A model generated the notes under the pieces. The model did no database searches. It was not told the DNA's origin and saw only the letters and a program-made list of their open reading frames with translations. Both the position numbers and the translations under genes were made by a program. DNA of 64,000 nucleotides from Pseudoxanthomonas sacheonensis (GTDB lineage Bacteria; Pseudomonadota; Gammaproteobacteria; Xanthomonadales; Xanthomonadaceae): NCBI RefSeq assembly GCF_010093305.1, contig NZ_PDWS01000001.1, positions 62,001 through 126,000 on the forward strand, given 5' to 3'. Of this stretch, positions 1-9,832 are shown in pieces (position 1 is the stretch's first letter; each line of letters starts with the position of its first letter).

Positions 1-78
1 CCAGCGTCAACACGGCCTGGACTCCCGTCCCGCGCCGCCGGCACCGCCGACCGGCGCATCCCCACGAAGGAGCGCACT

Positions 79-1368
79 GTGTCAGAACTCGACCAGGCCA
101 CATTGACCGCCGGCGAAAAATCGGTGGTCATGCCGGTACTCAAACCCACGCTCGGCAATAGTTGTGTCGACATTTCCAAGCTGACCAAGGAAACGGGTCT
201 TTTCACCTACGATTCCGGCTTCACCGCCACGGCCAGCTGCAAGTCCGCAGTCACCTACATCGATGGCGACGCCGGCGTGCTGCTGTACCGCGGCTATCCG
301 ATCGAGCAATTGGCCAAGCAGTCCAGCTTTCTGGAAGTGGCCTATCTGCTTATGAGCGGCGAGCTGCCCACGGCGGACGAATTCGCCAAGTTCGACCATG
401 AAGTCGCGCATCACACGATGATGCACGAGGCCTTCAAGAATTTCCTCGGCGGCTTCCGCCACGACGCGCATCCGATGGCGATGATGGTGGGCATGGTCGG
501 CTCGATGGCCGCGTTCTACCACAACACGCTGGATCTGGAAGACCCCGAGCAGCGCCGCCTGGCCGCGATCCGCCTGATCGCCAAGGTGCCGACGATCGCG
601 GCAGCCTGCTACCGCTATTCGATCGGCTGGCCGGTGCGTTTCCCGCGCAACAACCACGCCTACGTGGACCGCTTCCTGCACATGATGTTCGAGGTGCCCA
701 GCGAGCCGCTGGATCTCAATCCGGTCGCCGCCAAGGCGCTGGATCTGTTGTTCATCCTGCACGCGGACCATGAGCAGAACGCTTCCACCTCCACTGTGCG
801 CATGGTCGGTTCCACCGGCGCCAATCCGTACGCCTGCGTCGCTGCCGGCGTGGCGGCGCTGTGGGGTCCGGCGCACGGCGGCGCCAACGAGGCCGTGCTG
901 AAGATGCTGGCCGAGATCGGCAAGCCGGAGAACGTCAGCTCGGCGGTCGACAAGGCCAAGGACAAGGAATCGGGTTTCCGCCTGATGGGCTTCGGCCACC
1001 GCGTGTACAAGAATTTCGATCCGCGCGCCAAGATCATCCGCGAGATGACCCACGAAGTGCTGGCCGAACTGGGCGTCAACGACCCGATGCTGGAAGTGGC
1101 GCTGCGCCTGGAAGAGGCCGCGCTGAAGGACGACTATTTCGTGCAGCGCAAGCTGTACCCCAACGTCGACTTCTACAGCGGCATCATCTACAAGGCGCTC
1201 AACATCCCCACCGAGATGTTCACGGTGATGTTCGCCATCGCCCGCACGGCAGGCTGGGTGGCGCACTGGCTGGAGCAGCAGGTCGACCCGGAAGCCAAGA
1301 TCGGCCGCCCGCGGCAGATCTACACCGGCTACGCCGAGCGCGACTACAAGGGCATCGATCAGCGTTGA
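79..1368 (+). CDS. gltA: Citrate synthase (type II, hexameric-type length)
   Basis: GltA condenses acetyl-CoA with oxaloacetate to citrate, the entry step of the TCA cycle in the cytoplasm. The 429-residue product matches the usual length of Gram-negative citrate synthases. The catalytic set is visible: His266 in GPAHGGANE, His307 in [14 protein letters not shown] and Asp364 in NVDFYSG; the [12 protein letters not shown] segment (about 228-239) is also typical. Translation starts at a GTG; AAGGAG lies about 8 bases upstream, which supports this start. The gene stands alone and is closed by a strong hairpin terminator. The identification is very secure; NADH sensitivity cannot be judged by eye. 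Confidence 0.97.
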   Translation: MSELDQATLTAGEKSVVMPVLKPTLGNSCVDISKLTKETGLFTYDSGFTATASCKSAVTYIDGDAGVLLYRGYPIEQLAKQSSFLEVAYLLMSGELPTADEFAKFDHEVAHHTMMHEAFKNFLGGFRHDAHPMAMMVGMVGSMAAFYHNTLDLEDPEQRRLAAIRLIAKVPTIAAACYRYSIGWPVRFPRNNHAYVDRFLHMMFEVPSEPLDLNPVAAKALDLLFILHADHEQNASTSTVRMVGSTGANPYACVAAGVAALWGPAHGGANEAVLKMLAEIGKPENVSSAVDKAKDKESGFRLMGFGHRVYKNFDPRAKIIREMTHEVLAELGVNDPMLEVALRLEEAALKDDYFVQRKLYPNVDFYSGIIYKALNIPTEMFTVMFAIARTAGWVAHWLEQQVDPEAKIGRPRQIYTGYAERDYKGIDQR

Positions 1369-1391
1369 TCGGTTCCGTTTCGTGCAACAAG

Positions 1392-1420
1392 AAAGCCCCG
1401 CATTGCGGGGCTTTTTTTTG
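1392..1420 (+). terminator. Rho-independent terminator of gltA
   Basis: A GC-rich stem (AAGCCCCGC paired with GCGGGGCTT, 3-base loop) is followed by a run of eight T residues. It begins about 25 bases after the gltA stop codon. Confidence 0.92.
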
Positions 1421-1453
1421 TCTTAATGTTTTCGGACAAAGACATGCGTTCGA

Positions 1454-1876
1454 CTACGGTTCTTCAGTTATAACAATGCGCGGGTCGCTAGAAAGGATGT
1501 CAGATAGGTCGGCATTGAGCTTCAGGAGTGCCGGGCCCGTGTCGGACTTATTGAATAGTCTTTTGAGGAGCGGAATCTCCGCTACGGCGAAACAGTGCCA
1601 GAAGATATGTTCCTTGGGCGGCGGCGGATCGCTCTCTTGGGCGGTGGAATAATCCGTCACGTTTCCGCAGCCCACCCAAAGCATGAATGGATCTCTGGAA
1701 CACATGAGGCATCTTCCCCAATCTTCATTGATCACCGGCTCGACGTCGTAGCCGCGTAGCTCCAGCTGTTCCTTCAGCCAATTGGCAAGCTGACGACCGT
1801 ACATCCGGGGGTTGATCTCCTGATCCTCTCCAGGTTCGATATCGAACATACTGGATTGAAACCAGAAACCGTCCAT
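1454..1876 (-). CDS. Hypothetical cassette-type protein, 140 aa
   Basis: No function is recognised. The 140-residue product has no signal peptide or membrane segment and is rich in Trp, Cys and acidic residues (MDGFWFQSSMF at the N-terminus, LMCSRDPFMLWVGCG near residue 57). I recall similar short proteins being encoded in integron gene cassettes, but I could not search for them. Its ATG lies only 2 bases after the end of an attC-like site (1878-1937), the usual distance for a cassette gene. Base composition is clearly lower in G+C than the flanking gltA and mrcA. No attC-like site is seen after its stop, so this may be the terminal, eroded cassette. Confidence 0.7.
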   Translation of the reverse strand: MDGFWFQSSMFDIEPGEDQEINPRMYGRQLANWLKEQLELRGYDVEPVINEDWGRCLMCSRDPFMLWVGCGNVTDYSTAQESDPPPPKEHIFWHCFAVAEIPLLKRLFNKSDTGPALLKLNADLSDILSSDPRIVITEEP

Positions 1877-1877
1877 T

Positions 1878-1937
1878 GGTCAGCACCTGAGTTGAGTCGG
1901 CCCGCGAAGCGGGTTCGGCTTGAATGAATTGCTAAGT
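1878..1937 (-). mobile_element. attC-like site 1 (60 bp, integron recombination site)
   Basis: Read on the minus strand this 60-bp segment runs from ACTTAGC to GCTGACC. It contains CAATTCATTCAAGCCGA, then the hairpin CCCGC-TTC-GCGGG, then CCGACTCAACTCAGG. This closely follows the layout of the classical 59-base element of aadA-type cassettes, which begins GTCTAAC, contains CAATTCATTCAAGCCGA and CGCTTCGCG, and ends GTTAGAT. Both 7-bp core sites are degenerate (TTAGC instead of TAAC; GCTGACC instead of GTTRRRY), so the site may be inactive. It separates two minus-strand genes. Confidence 0.68.
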
Positions 1938-1989
1938 ACATGCCCACGCTATAAGAGATGGCCTCTCAATCGAAGATGTTAGGCATGCT

Positions 1990-2298
1990 TCAGATCACAA
2001 CGAGCTTCGCGCCGCGGAAGTAAAGTGCGACGGAAAGTATCCCGCCCAGCACGATTCCTACAGTGGCGTCGATGAGAATATTGTTTCCGGTAATTCCGGA
2101 AGCCGTTATGGCGCCGATAACTGCCCCTGCAACCGGAGTCCATGTGCCAAATGTCAGCACGACAAGATAACTGAGCCGCGAGACACCTATCCTTGCGCCG
2201 CAATTTGCACAATCAACGGCACGAAGACCGCCCAACAGAAACAGTTGCCACACGCTCACTGTCGATCGCCCGCACGCTGGGCAACTTCGTTTCATCAT
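1990..2298 (-). CDS. Small zinc-ribbon membrane protein
   Basis: The 102-residue product starts with two Cys pairs, CPAC (residues 5-8) and CANC (about 30-33), which would form a zinc ribbon of the kind seen in small membrane proteins. Two hydrophobic segments follow (about residues 43-68 and 76-95). Function is unknown. Its start lies 6 bases after the stop of the RraB-like gene with no attC-like site between, so the two would be co-transcribed, possibly from one two-gene cassette. A GCCTAAC sequence lies just after its stop codon on the minus strand and could be the outer end of a longer attC. Confidence 0.65.
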   Translation of the reverse strand: MMKRSCPACGRSTVSVWQLFLLGGLRAVDCANCGARIGVSRLSYLVVLTFGTWTPVAGAVIGAITASGITGNNILIDATVGIVLGGILSVALYFRGAKLVVI

Positions 2299-2304
2299 GT
2301 CAGG

Positions 2305-2730
2305 TTAGTGCTTTGCATTGATGGGTCCTACATCCATGCCGTCATACGACTCAAGGCCGTGATCATCCGCAAACTTGTACAAAACCTTGTTTCTTTGGTC
2401 GAGAGAATCTGGGGTATGAATATCGACCTTTTCGACATGGAGCCACCACAGATCGGGATCTTTAGGGCTTTCTTTCTCGGCGAGATACAAGTCCACGAAC
2501 CTGTAGCCCTGAGATTCCAAGGCCGGCTTGGCTGCTTGGAGTCGTTCTTTGGAGTTGTCTGTGAAGAAATAGCCCCAAACCATGGGCTTAGAAAAGTCCC
2601 AAGAACTGTCCTGAGACATGCTGTCGAACATTTCAATAAGCTGATCCTTCGTAATCATGTTTCTGTCTTCTGTCTGACCACAGGCGGTTAGCAAAAAAAT
2701 CAGAAAGACGATCTTAATATTCTTCGACAT
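2305..2730 (-). CDS. RraB-domain lipoprotein
   Basis: The 141-residue product has a lipoprotein signal (MSKNIKIVFLIFLLTACG, lipobox LTAC with Cys17). A domain follows that resembles the ribonuclease E inhibitor RraB family: WGYFFTDNSKERLQAAKPAL, then a segment ending in LWWLHVEKVDIHTP, and DDHGLESYDGMDVGPI at the C-terminus. Cytoplasmic RraB binds RNase E. Here the lipoprotein signal would place the domain outside the cytoplasm, so RNase E control is unlikely and the role is unknown. The gene starts 15 bases after attC-like site 2, as expected for a cassette gene. Family assignment is by remembered pattern; the lipobox is clear. Confidence 0.68.
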   Translation of the reverse strand: MSKNIKIVFLIFLLTACGQTEDRNMITKDQLIEMFDSMSQDSSWDFSKPMVWGYFFTDNSKERLQAAKPALESQGYRFVDLYLAEKESPKDPDLWWLHVEKVDIHTPDSLDQRNKVLYKFADDHGLESYDGMDVGPINAKH

Positions 2731-2745
2731 GGTGTGTGTCTAGCC

Positions 2746-2803
2746 GTATAACGCCTGAGTAAATCCGATCCGCGAAGCAAGTTCGGCTAATGAGCTGCTA
2801 CGC
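2746..2803 (-). mobile_element. attC-like site 2 (58 bp, integron recombination site)
   Basis: On the minus strand the segment runs from GCGTAGC to GTTATAC. It shares with site 1 the blocks CATT-AGCCGAA, GCTTCGCGG and ACTCAGG in the same order and spacing. The right-hand core GTTATAC is close to the attC consensus GTTRRRY. The stop codon of the upstream gene (TAG at 2800-2798) lies inside the left-hand core, a common arrangement in gene cassettes. Confidence 0.68.
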
Positions 2804-3211
2804 CACCGCACGATGGACCTTTCCGGCACGTGCGAGATACTGCCCGAGGAGCGCTCCGACTGCAGCACAAGCAAGAGACAGCGCAATAGGCGCAGCATTG
2901 CTGGAAATAAGGTCTGCGTAGGTCAGGCCGAAAGAGAATTTATGCACATGGTAAAGCGCAAGCGCCCAGAAAGCGGCGCACACACCAATAGCGGTTGGAA
3001 CGAAGCCGCGCTTGGCAACGAATGCCCCGCAGGCAGCCGCGAGCATGCCGACTAGTGCCGTAGCAGGTTGCAATGAGGCATGGACGGCTGATGCCGCCGC
3101 GGTGACAAGCAAGTCGAAGGCGCTACCAACTGCGATAGTGATGACAAGCATGACGGCGGCGCCAGCGCACATACGCATATAAGGGCCTCTATTGTTGGCT
3201 TCTAGTCTCAT
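2798..3211 (-). CDS. Small multi-span membrane protein
   Basis: The 137-residue product has about four hydrophobic segments (about residues 13-33, 45-65, 68-88 and 100-130) and no motif I recognise. The stop codon lies inside attC-like site 2, so it reads as the first gene of the presumed cassette block. No clear attC-like site is seen upstream of its ATG. The gene ends up immediately next to the unrelated 218-residue gene upstream, whose stop codon is 6 bases away. Function unknown. Confidence 0.6.
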   Translation of the reverse strand: MRLEANNRGPYMRMCAGAAVMLVITIAVGSAFDLLVTAAASAVHASLQPATALVGMLAAACGAFVAKRGFVPTAIGVCAAFWALALYHVHKFSFGLTYADLISSNAAPIALSLACAAVGALLGQYLARAGKVHRAVA

Positions 3212-3217
3212 CGCTTC

Positions 3218-3871
3218 TTAGCGAGAAACACTTAGCTCGTACCCAGCAATCTCCTCATCGGCCAGCAACTGCCGCAGCTGCGCCAACGACGCCCTTTTCA
3301 TCGGCCGCTCGTCCACGCCCGACAGCGGCGCTTGCCGCAAGGCATCGTGCGGAAGCACGGTCACGTCGAAGGTCAGATCCTCGGCGCTGAACACCCATAC
3401 CGGAAAATCACCGCTGCGTTCGCGGTCCAACCGCAGATGGCGCGTGCGCGCGTCGGCGGGAATGCGGTGTTCTTCCAGGAAGCGCGGCACTGCTTCGGCG
3501 TCGTCGGTGTGCAGCTGCAGATGCACCGATGAATTGGCGTCGGCGGTTCCCTCCAGCACGGGACCGGCCAGGCGCGGGGAAAAACCGGCGAAGAACTCCA
3601 GCGCCCGCAAAGCGGCATCGCGGCGCAGACGCAGCGCCTGCTGTTGCGGCTGGCCGACGAACAGACGCTGGTACTCGCGCAGCGCGTCCTCTATCTCGCG
3701 GTTGCGCGGCAACGAAGCGTCGTCGTGGATGCCCAGGCGCTCGGCGGCTTTCAGCTTGGCCTGGTGGTAATCGCGGAAGCCGCCTTCGGCCATCAGCCGG
3801 GCCGCTTCGTGGGCCAACCGGTGGCGGCGTTCGCGGGTGCGGGTTTCGGCATGCTGGCGCGCGTGGTGCAT
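3218..3871 (-). CDS. Conserved hypothetical protein, 217 aa
   Basis: I know of similar xanthomonad proteins only as hypotheticals, sometimes loosely labelled as nucleotidyltransferase-like or as a peptidoglycan ligase; nothing here supports either label. The N-terminal third is basic and helical (repeated Arg/His, then EAARLMAEGGFRDYHQAKLKAA). The middle contains SLPRNREIEDALREYQRLF, and the C-terminal half looks like a soluble alpha/beta domain ending in DERPMKRASLAQLRQLLADE. The ATG at 3871 is preceded by a strong GGAGGGAG, so it is preferred over the in-frame ATG 15 bases upstream. Its G+C content matches the core genome, unlike the cassette block next to it. Confidence 0.75.
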   Translation of the reverse strand: MHHARQHAETRTRERRHRLAHEAARLMAEGGFRDYHQAKLKAAERLGIHDDASLPRNREIEDALREYQRLFVGQPQQQALRLRRDAALRALEFFAGFSPRLAGPVLEGTADANSSVHLQLHTDDAEAVPRFLEEHRIPADARTRHLRLDRERSGDFPVWVFSAEDLTFDVTVLPHDALRQAPLSGVDERPMKRASLAQLRQLLADEEIAGYELSVSR

Positions 3872-3923
3872 GGGCTCCCTCCGCATCTGACCAGCCCTAA
3901 CTGTACCCGATGCCGTGTTGCGG

Positions 3924-4006
3924 TTGTAGGAGCGCCCCCTGGGCGCGAGCTTTTTTGCCGGAGATCTCGCAGAGCAAAAGCTCGCGCCCAGGGGGCGCTC
4001 CTACAA
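3924..4006. repeat. Long inverted repeat, family A (GTAGGAGC type)
   Basis: Two arms of about 30 bases face each other (TTGTAGGAGCGCCCCCTGGG... and its complement ending GCTCCTACAA) around a spacer of about 23 bases. The element lies between the 3' end of mrcA and the start of the next minus-strand gene. It could fold as a hairpin at the end of the mrcA transcript. Confidence 0.85.
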
Positions 4007-4009
4007 GGG

Positions 4010-6502
4010 TCAGAAGATGTCGAAGGCGGCTTCGTCGGCGGCGGCGTTGTCGTCGGTATTGAAGAACTCTTCGCTCTGTATGCGATCCAGGTCCTCGGCC
4101 TTGACCCATTCGGTCGCACCGTTGCTGGTCACCTGCACCATGCCCTCCGGCGGATCGTTCTGCGCGATCGGCTGGTCCTTCAGCGCCTCGCGCATGAAGT
4201 CGATCCAGATGGGCAACGCGGCCTTGCCGCCGTACTCGCGGTAGCCCAGGCTGCGGAAATCGTCGCGGCCCACCCACACTACGGTGGAGTAGGGGCCGCC
4301 GAAGCCGCCGAACCACGCATCCCGGTGGTCGTTGGTGGAGCCGGTCTTGCCGCCCACATCCTCCCGGTTGAGGACCTTGGCCGCAGTGGCGGTACCGCGC
4401 AGGACGACATCGCGCATCATCGAGACCAGCTGATAGGCGGTGCGTTCGTCGATGGCGCGTGGGGCGACCACCAGGTTGGGGTCGACGGGCTTGGGTGCCG
4501 CGACGGGCTTCTTCGGAGTCGTTTCGGCGGGTGCTTTTGGTTTGCCGTCCTGGGCGGGACCGAAATCGAAGCCATCCACCACGGTGCTGGCCTGCTGCGC
4601 GGGAGCGCCGGCGACACCGCCGCCTCCGCAGGTGCGGCAGGCGGTGGCGGGCTTTTCCTTGAAGACGACGTTGCCTTCGCGGTCCTTGATCTCATCGATG
4701 AACCACGGCGTCACCCGCGAGCCGCCGTTGGCGAACACCGCATAACCGCGCGCCATCGACAGCGGCGTGAGCGAAGCGGTACCCAGCGACATCGACAGGT
4801 TGGGCGGCAGTTCGGCTTCGTTGAAACCGAACTGGCTGATGTACTTGCGCGCGAAATCCACGCCGATGCTGTCCAGCAGGCGCACCGACACCAGGTTGCG
4901 CGACTGCACCAGCGCCTCGCGCAGGCGCATGGGTCCGCGGAAGCCGCCGCCGTCGTTCTGCGGCCTCCACATGTGGCCGCGGCGGTCGCGGAACACCACC
5001 GGTGCGTCCAGAACGATAGAGGCCGGATTGAAGCCGCGCTCGAACGCCGCCGCATACAGGAACGGTTTGAAGCTGGAGCCCGGCTGCCGCCGCGCCTGAG
5101 TGGCGCGGTTGAACTTGTTGCCGGCGAAGCTGTAGCCGCCGATGATCGCCTTCACTGCGCCGTTGCTGGCGTCCAGCGATACCAGGGCGGCCTGGCCACG
5201 CGGGATCTGGTCGATCTGATAGGTGACTGGCCCCGCCGCTACGGCCGGCGCGGTTTCGCCGGGCTTGGTCGGGACCGCTTTCGGCGCGTCGGCTTTGATG
5301 CGGACCAGGTCCCCGCGTTTGACCAGCGCCGCCGCGCTCTTGCCGGTCCATTTGCTGGCCGAAGCCGGCAGGGCGACTTCGCTGGCGTCGGCCAGCACGA
5401 CGGTGATGCCCCCGTCTGCGTTGGTGCGCGCCACTACGGTGGGAATCAGTCCGTTCTGCACCGGGATGCCGGCCAGATGGCTGGCCAGGGCGGAGGCATC
5501 GGCATCGGCGGTGACCTCGAAATGCCTTTCCACGCCGTTCCAGCCATGGCGGTGGTCGTACAGGCGCAGGCCGTCGCGTACCGCAATATCGGCCGCGATC
5601 TGCATGACCGGGTCGATGGTGGTGGTGACGTGGTAGCCCTTGGTCAGCACCTCGCCGCCGAAGCGCGCGATCATTTCCTGGCGCACCATTTCGGCCACAT
5701 AGGGTGCATAGACCTCGACCGGACGCTCATGCGGCTTGGCGTGCATCGGTTCGGCCTGGGCCTCGGCGGCCTGCGCCGGGGTGATGTATTTGTCCTCCAG
5801 CATGCGCTCGATGACATAGACGCTGCGCTGGTGGTTGCGCTCGGGATTGCTGATGGGATTGCCGCTGGAGGGGAACTTGAGCGCGCTGACCAGGGTGGCG
5901 GTCTCGCCCAGGGTCAGCTGGTCCAGGGGCTTGCCGTAGTAGTACTCGGCCGCGGCGGCCACGCCGTAGGCGCGATTGCCGAAGAAGCTCTTGTTGAGAT
6001 AGAGCTCCAGGATCTGGGGCTTGGTCAGCATGCCCTCGATCTTCATCGCCAGCATCATTTCGACCAGCTTGCGGGTATAGCTGTATTCCGAGCTCAGGAA
6101 GAACTGGCGGGCCACCTGCTGGGTGATGGTGCTGCCGCCGGCCACGCGACCTTCCTTGAGGGTGGCGGTCTGCCATAGCGCGCGCGAGATGCCCTTCGGG
6201 TCGATGCCGTTGTGGGACCGGAAATTCGAGTCTTCCGCGGCAATGAACGCGTCCTGGACCTGCTTGGGGACGTTCTCGATGTTGACCGGGTAGCGCCGGG
6301 TCTCGCCGAAAAGCCCGATCAGACGCCCGTCGCTGGCATAGACGTAGAGGGGTTCCTGGAGTTCGACCGTGCGCAGGGACTGGATGTCCGGCACCTTCGA
6401 GGAGACCACGTAATAGAGGATTCCCAGACCTATGGCGCCAAGCAGGAACAGGGCTGTGAAGGTGAAAAATGCCCAGCGCAGCAGGCGGCGGAAACGGGAC
6501 AT
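4010..6502 (-). CDS. mrcA: Penicillin-binding protein 1A (bifunctional transglycosylase/transpeptidase)
   Basis: This inner-membrane enzyme polymerises lipid II and cross-links peptidoglycan. The 830-residue product has one N-terminal membrane anchor (about residues 10-30). A GT51 glycosyltransferase domain follows ([15 protein letters not shown] with the catalytic Glu, [12 protein letters not shown], and the [11 protein letters not shown] region). The long OB-like insert typical of PBP1A comes next, then the penicillin-binding domain with SSFK (nucleophile Ser), SRN and KTGSTN. The ATG at 6502 is chosen because [10 protein letters not shown] precedes the anchor as in homologues. A longer frame opens at 6619 but would begin upstream of the likely promoter (TATACT at 6544-6539). 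The gene is divergent from pilMNOPQ, a common xanthomonad arrangement. Confidence 0.95.
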   Translation of the reverse strand: MSRFRRLLRWAFFTFTALFLLGAIGLGILYYVVSSKVPDIQSLRTVELQEPLYVYASDGRLIGLFGETRRYPVNIENVPKQVQDAFIAAEDSNFRSHNGIDPKGISRALWQTATLKEGRVAGGSTITQQVARQFFLSSEYSYTRKLVEMMLAMKIEGMLTKPQILELYLNKSFFGNRAYGVAAAAEYYYGKPLDQLTLGETATLVSALKFPSSGNPISNPERNHQRSVYVIERMLEDKYITPAQAAEAQAEPMHAKPHERPVEVYAPYVAEMVRQEMIARFGGEVLTKGYHVTTTIDPVMQIAADIAVRDGLRLYDHRHGWNGVERHFEVTADADASALASHLAGIPVQNGLIPTVVARTNADGGITVVLADASEVALPASASKWTGKSAAALVKRGDLVRIKADAPKAVPTKPGETAPAVAAGPVTYQIDQIPRGQAALVSLDASNGAVKAIIGGYSFAGNKFNRATQARRQPGSSFKPFLYAAAFERGFNPASIVLDAPVVFRDRRGHMWRPQNDGGGFRGPMRLREALVQSRNLVSVRLLDSIGVDFARKYISQFGFNEAELPPNLSMSLGTASLTPLSMARGYAVFANGGSRVTPWFIDEIKDREGNVVFKEKPATACRTCGGGGVAGAPAQQASTVVDGFDFGPAQDGKPKAPAETTPKKPVAAPKPVDPNLVVAPRAIDERTAYQLVSMMRDVVLRGTATAAKVLNREDVGGKTGSTNDHRDAWFGGFGGPYSTVVWVGRDDFRSLGYREYGGKAALPIWIDFMREALKDQPIAQNDPPEGMVQVTSNGATEWVKAEDLDRIQSEEFFNTDDNAAADEAAFDIF

Positions 6503-6538
6503 CCGGTCAGATTCCGATTGCAGAATACGTGGCGCGGG

Positions 6539-6544
6539 AGTATA
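6539..6544 (-). promoter_or_regulatory. Possible -10 box for mrcA
   Basis: TATACT on the minus strand lies about 37 bases upstream of the chosen mrcA ATG. No convincing -35 hexamer was found at the right distance, so this is tentative. Confidence 0.3.
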
Positions 6545-6643
6545 GATGACTCGGGGTAGGGCGGTTACGTTCCGGGGGGAAACAGTGACTTGCCCGACAT
6601 CTTTAGTGAACCGTGACAAGCCGCACAGGCTGGTTAACGGCTA

Positions 6644-6671
6644 TTGCAAGTGGTGAAAACTTCGTTATTAA
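6644..6671 (+). promoter_or_regulatory. Candidate sigma-70 promoter of pilMNOPQ
   Basis: TTGCAA (6644-6649) and TATTAA (6666-6671) are separated by 16 bases, about 50 bases upstream of the pilM start codon. The hexamers each differ from consensus, so the call rests on spacing and position. Confidence 0.45.
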
Positions 6672-7780
<1,109 letters not shown>

Positions 7781-7781
<1 letters not shown>

Positions 7782-8566
7782 TGGCGAGGATCAACCTTCT
7801 CCCCTGGCGCGCCGAACGGCGCGCCAACCGACAGAAAGAGTTCTACGGCATGCTGGGCCTGGCGGCCGCGGGCGGGCTGGTGCTGTCGTTCCTGATCTGG
7901 TTCCACTACAGCCAGCAGATCAGCGGCCAGAACACCCGCAACCAGTTCCTGCAGGCCGAGATCCAGAAAGTGGAGGGCAAGATCAAGGAGATCGAGGCCC
8001 TGGACAAGCAGAAAGACCGCCTGCTGGCGCGCAAGAAAGTGATCGAGCAACTGCAGGCCAACCGCTCGCAGATGGTGCATCTGTTCGATTCGCTGGTGCG
8101 CACCATTCCCGATGGCGTGGCCCTGTCCAGCATCAAGCAGGAAGGCGAAATCCTCACCCTGGAAGGCCGCGCGCAGTCCAACGCGCGGGTCAGCAACTAC
8201 ATGCGCAACCTGGAAGGTTCGGGCTGGATGACCAACCCCGACCTGTCGATCATCGAGGCCAAGGCGGAAGAAAAGGCGGCTGGAGCGGCAGTCGTGACCC
8301 CTACGGCGCGCGCGCTTCCGTACGCCTTCACCTTGCAGGTCAAGCTGGCCAATCCCAACGCGCCCGATGCCGAAGGCAATGTGGCGGTTCCGCCCGCCCC
8401 CCCGGTATCCGGCAACGTCACCGCCCCGCCTGCCCCGGCTCCGGCGCCCGCCAATGCGGCGCCAGCGCCAGGCGCGACGCCGCCCGCCGCCGCGCCCGCA
8501 GCCGCTCCATCCAACACACCGGTTGAAAAGCCAGCGCCGACGAACGAGGGGAGGCCGGCGTCATGA
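7781..8566 (+). CDS. pilN: Type IV pilus assembly protein PilN
   Basis: PilN is a bitopic inner-membrane protein that pairs with PilO and holds PilM through its N-terminal peptide. The 261-residue product begins ARINLLPWRAERR, the conserved PilM-binding motif. A membrane segment (about residues 25-43) and a coiled-coil periplasmic region (about 50-95) follow, then a small ferredoxin-like domain. The last 60 or so residues are a Pro/Ala-rich low-complexity tail, longer than in many PilN proteins. It overlaps pilM by 1 base and pilO by 4 bases. Confidence 0.95.
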
Positions 8567-9273
8567 GCCAGAAAAAAGTCAAACTCAGCGACCTCGATTT
8601 CAACAACATCGGCAACTGGCCGCGGAACTACAAGATCGGGTTCTGCGTGCTGGTGGGCCTGCTGATCCTGTTGCTCGCTTATTTCCTGCTGATCAAGGGC
8701 AAGCGCGAGGAACTGCAGACGCTCGAGAACCAGGAGTCCGACCTTCGCCGCGATTTCGAGGACAAGGCCGGCCGCGCCGCCAATCTGGAACCGTTGAAGC
8801 AGCAGTTGGCCCAGATGGAGCAGGTCCTGCAGCAGATGCTGCGCCAGTTGCCCAGCAAGACGGAAATGCCGGACCTGATCGTGGACATTTCGCAGACCGC
8901 CCTGTCCAGCGGCCTGGCCAATGAACTGTTCCAGCCCGGTCCCGAAACTCCCAAGGAGTTCTACGCCGAGAAACCGATCGCGCTGCGCATGGTGGGCAGC
9001 TACCACCAGTTCGGCGCGTTCGTGAGCGGCGTGGCGTCGCTGCCGCGCGTGGTGATCCTGACCATGCACGACATTTCGCTCAAGCCCCGGGACGTGAAGG
9101 GCCGGATCACCGACAACAGCGCTCTGGAGCTGTCCGGCACGGTCAAGACCTACCGGTACCTGGACGAAGAAGAAACCGCTGCGCAGGAAAAGAAGGCTGC
9201 CGAAGCGGCCAAGGCCGCCGGCGGTGCGGCCCCGCCTGCAACGCCAGCGCCAGCCGCCGGTGGTGGAGCATGA
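8563..9273 (+). CDS. pilO: Type IV pilus assembly protein PilO
   Basis: PilO dimerises with PilN in the inner membrane and contacts the lipoprotein PilP. The 236-residue product has a short cytoplasmic N-terminus (LSDLDFNNIGNWP), a membrane segment (about residues 27-47), a coiled coil (about 50-100), and a periplasmic globular domain containing the usual EFYAEKPIALRMVGSYHQ stretch. The C-terminus is an Ala/Pro-rich tail. The gene overlaps pilN and pilP by 4 bases each. Confidence 0.95.
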   Translation: MSQKKVKLSDLDFNNIGNWPRNYKIGFCVLVGLLILLLAYFLLIKGKREELQTLENQESDLRRDFEDKAGRAANLEPLKQQLAQMEQVLQQMLRQLPSKTEMPDLIVDISQTALSSGLANELFQPGPETPKEFYAEKPIALRMVGSYHQFGAFVSGVASLPRVVILTMHDISLKPRDVKGRITDNSALELSGTVKTYRYLDEEETAAQEKKAAEAAKAAGGAAPPATPAPAAGGGA

Positions 9274-9818
9274 GCATGGCTCTCGAGAAACCGAATCGCT
9301 TTTCCCGCCGGCTCTGCGTGCTGCTGATCGCGGTAGCGGCGACCGGTTGCGCACGCAGCGTCACCAGCACGCCTGGCGAGGCGCCCAATCTTGAGAAATG
9401 GGTCGCCGATGTGCAGGCGCGCCCGGCGCCCGCGCTGGAGCCTTTGCCGGTCATGCAGCAGTTCGAGACCTTCGAATACGCCGCGCAGACCCTTCGCGAT
9501 CCCTTCAGCGATGCCTGGAGCAATGCCGATAGCGGTGGCCTGCGTCCCGACCCGAACCGCCGCAAGGAAACGCTGGAGCAATATCCGCTGGACAGCCTGG
9601 ACATGGTCGGCACGATCGGCAAGGGCGCGGGACTGATTGCATTGGTGATGGCGCCGGACAAGGTCACCTACAGGGTGCGCCCGGGCGCTTATTTGGGGCA
9701 AAGCGATGGCCGCATCACCGGCGTCCATGAAGATCGCATTGAACTTGTCGAACTTGTGCCGGATGGTGCGGGCGGCTGGCTGGAAAGGCCTGCGTCGATT
9801 GCGCTTGAAGATCAATGA
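9270..9818 (+). CDS. pilP: Type IV pilus lipoprotein PilP
   Basis: PilP is an inner-membrane-anchored periplasmic lipoprotein that bridges PilN/PilO and the N-domain of the secretin PilQ. The 182-residue product has a signal peptide with the lipobox ATGC (Cys27). A flexible linker follows, with the conserved LRDPFSDAW segment and then the beta-domain QYPLDSLDMVGTI...VYRVRPGAYLGQSDGRI-like region (here VTYRVRPGAYLGQSDGRI). It overlaps pilO by 4 bases; the pilQ start follows 14 bases after its stop. Confidence 0.93.
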   Translation: MSMALEKPNRFSRRLCVLLIAVAATGCARSVTSTPGEAPNLEKWVADVQARPAPALEPLPVMQQFETFEYAAQTLRDPFSDAWSNADSGGLRPDPNRRKETLEQYPLDSLDMVGTIGKGAGLIALVMAPDKVTYRVRPGAYLGQSDGRITGVHEDRIELVELVPDGAGGWLERPASIALEDQ

Positions 9819-9832
9819 TTAGGGGATACACG

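Noticed and set aside
3644..6178. A long plus-strand open frame (844 codons) antisense to mrcA
   Set aside because: High-GC genomes give long open frames opposite real genes; the composition (Ala/Gly/His/Arg-rich, no domain) is that of a shadow, and mrcA has all its motifs.
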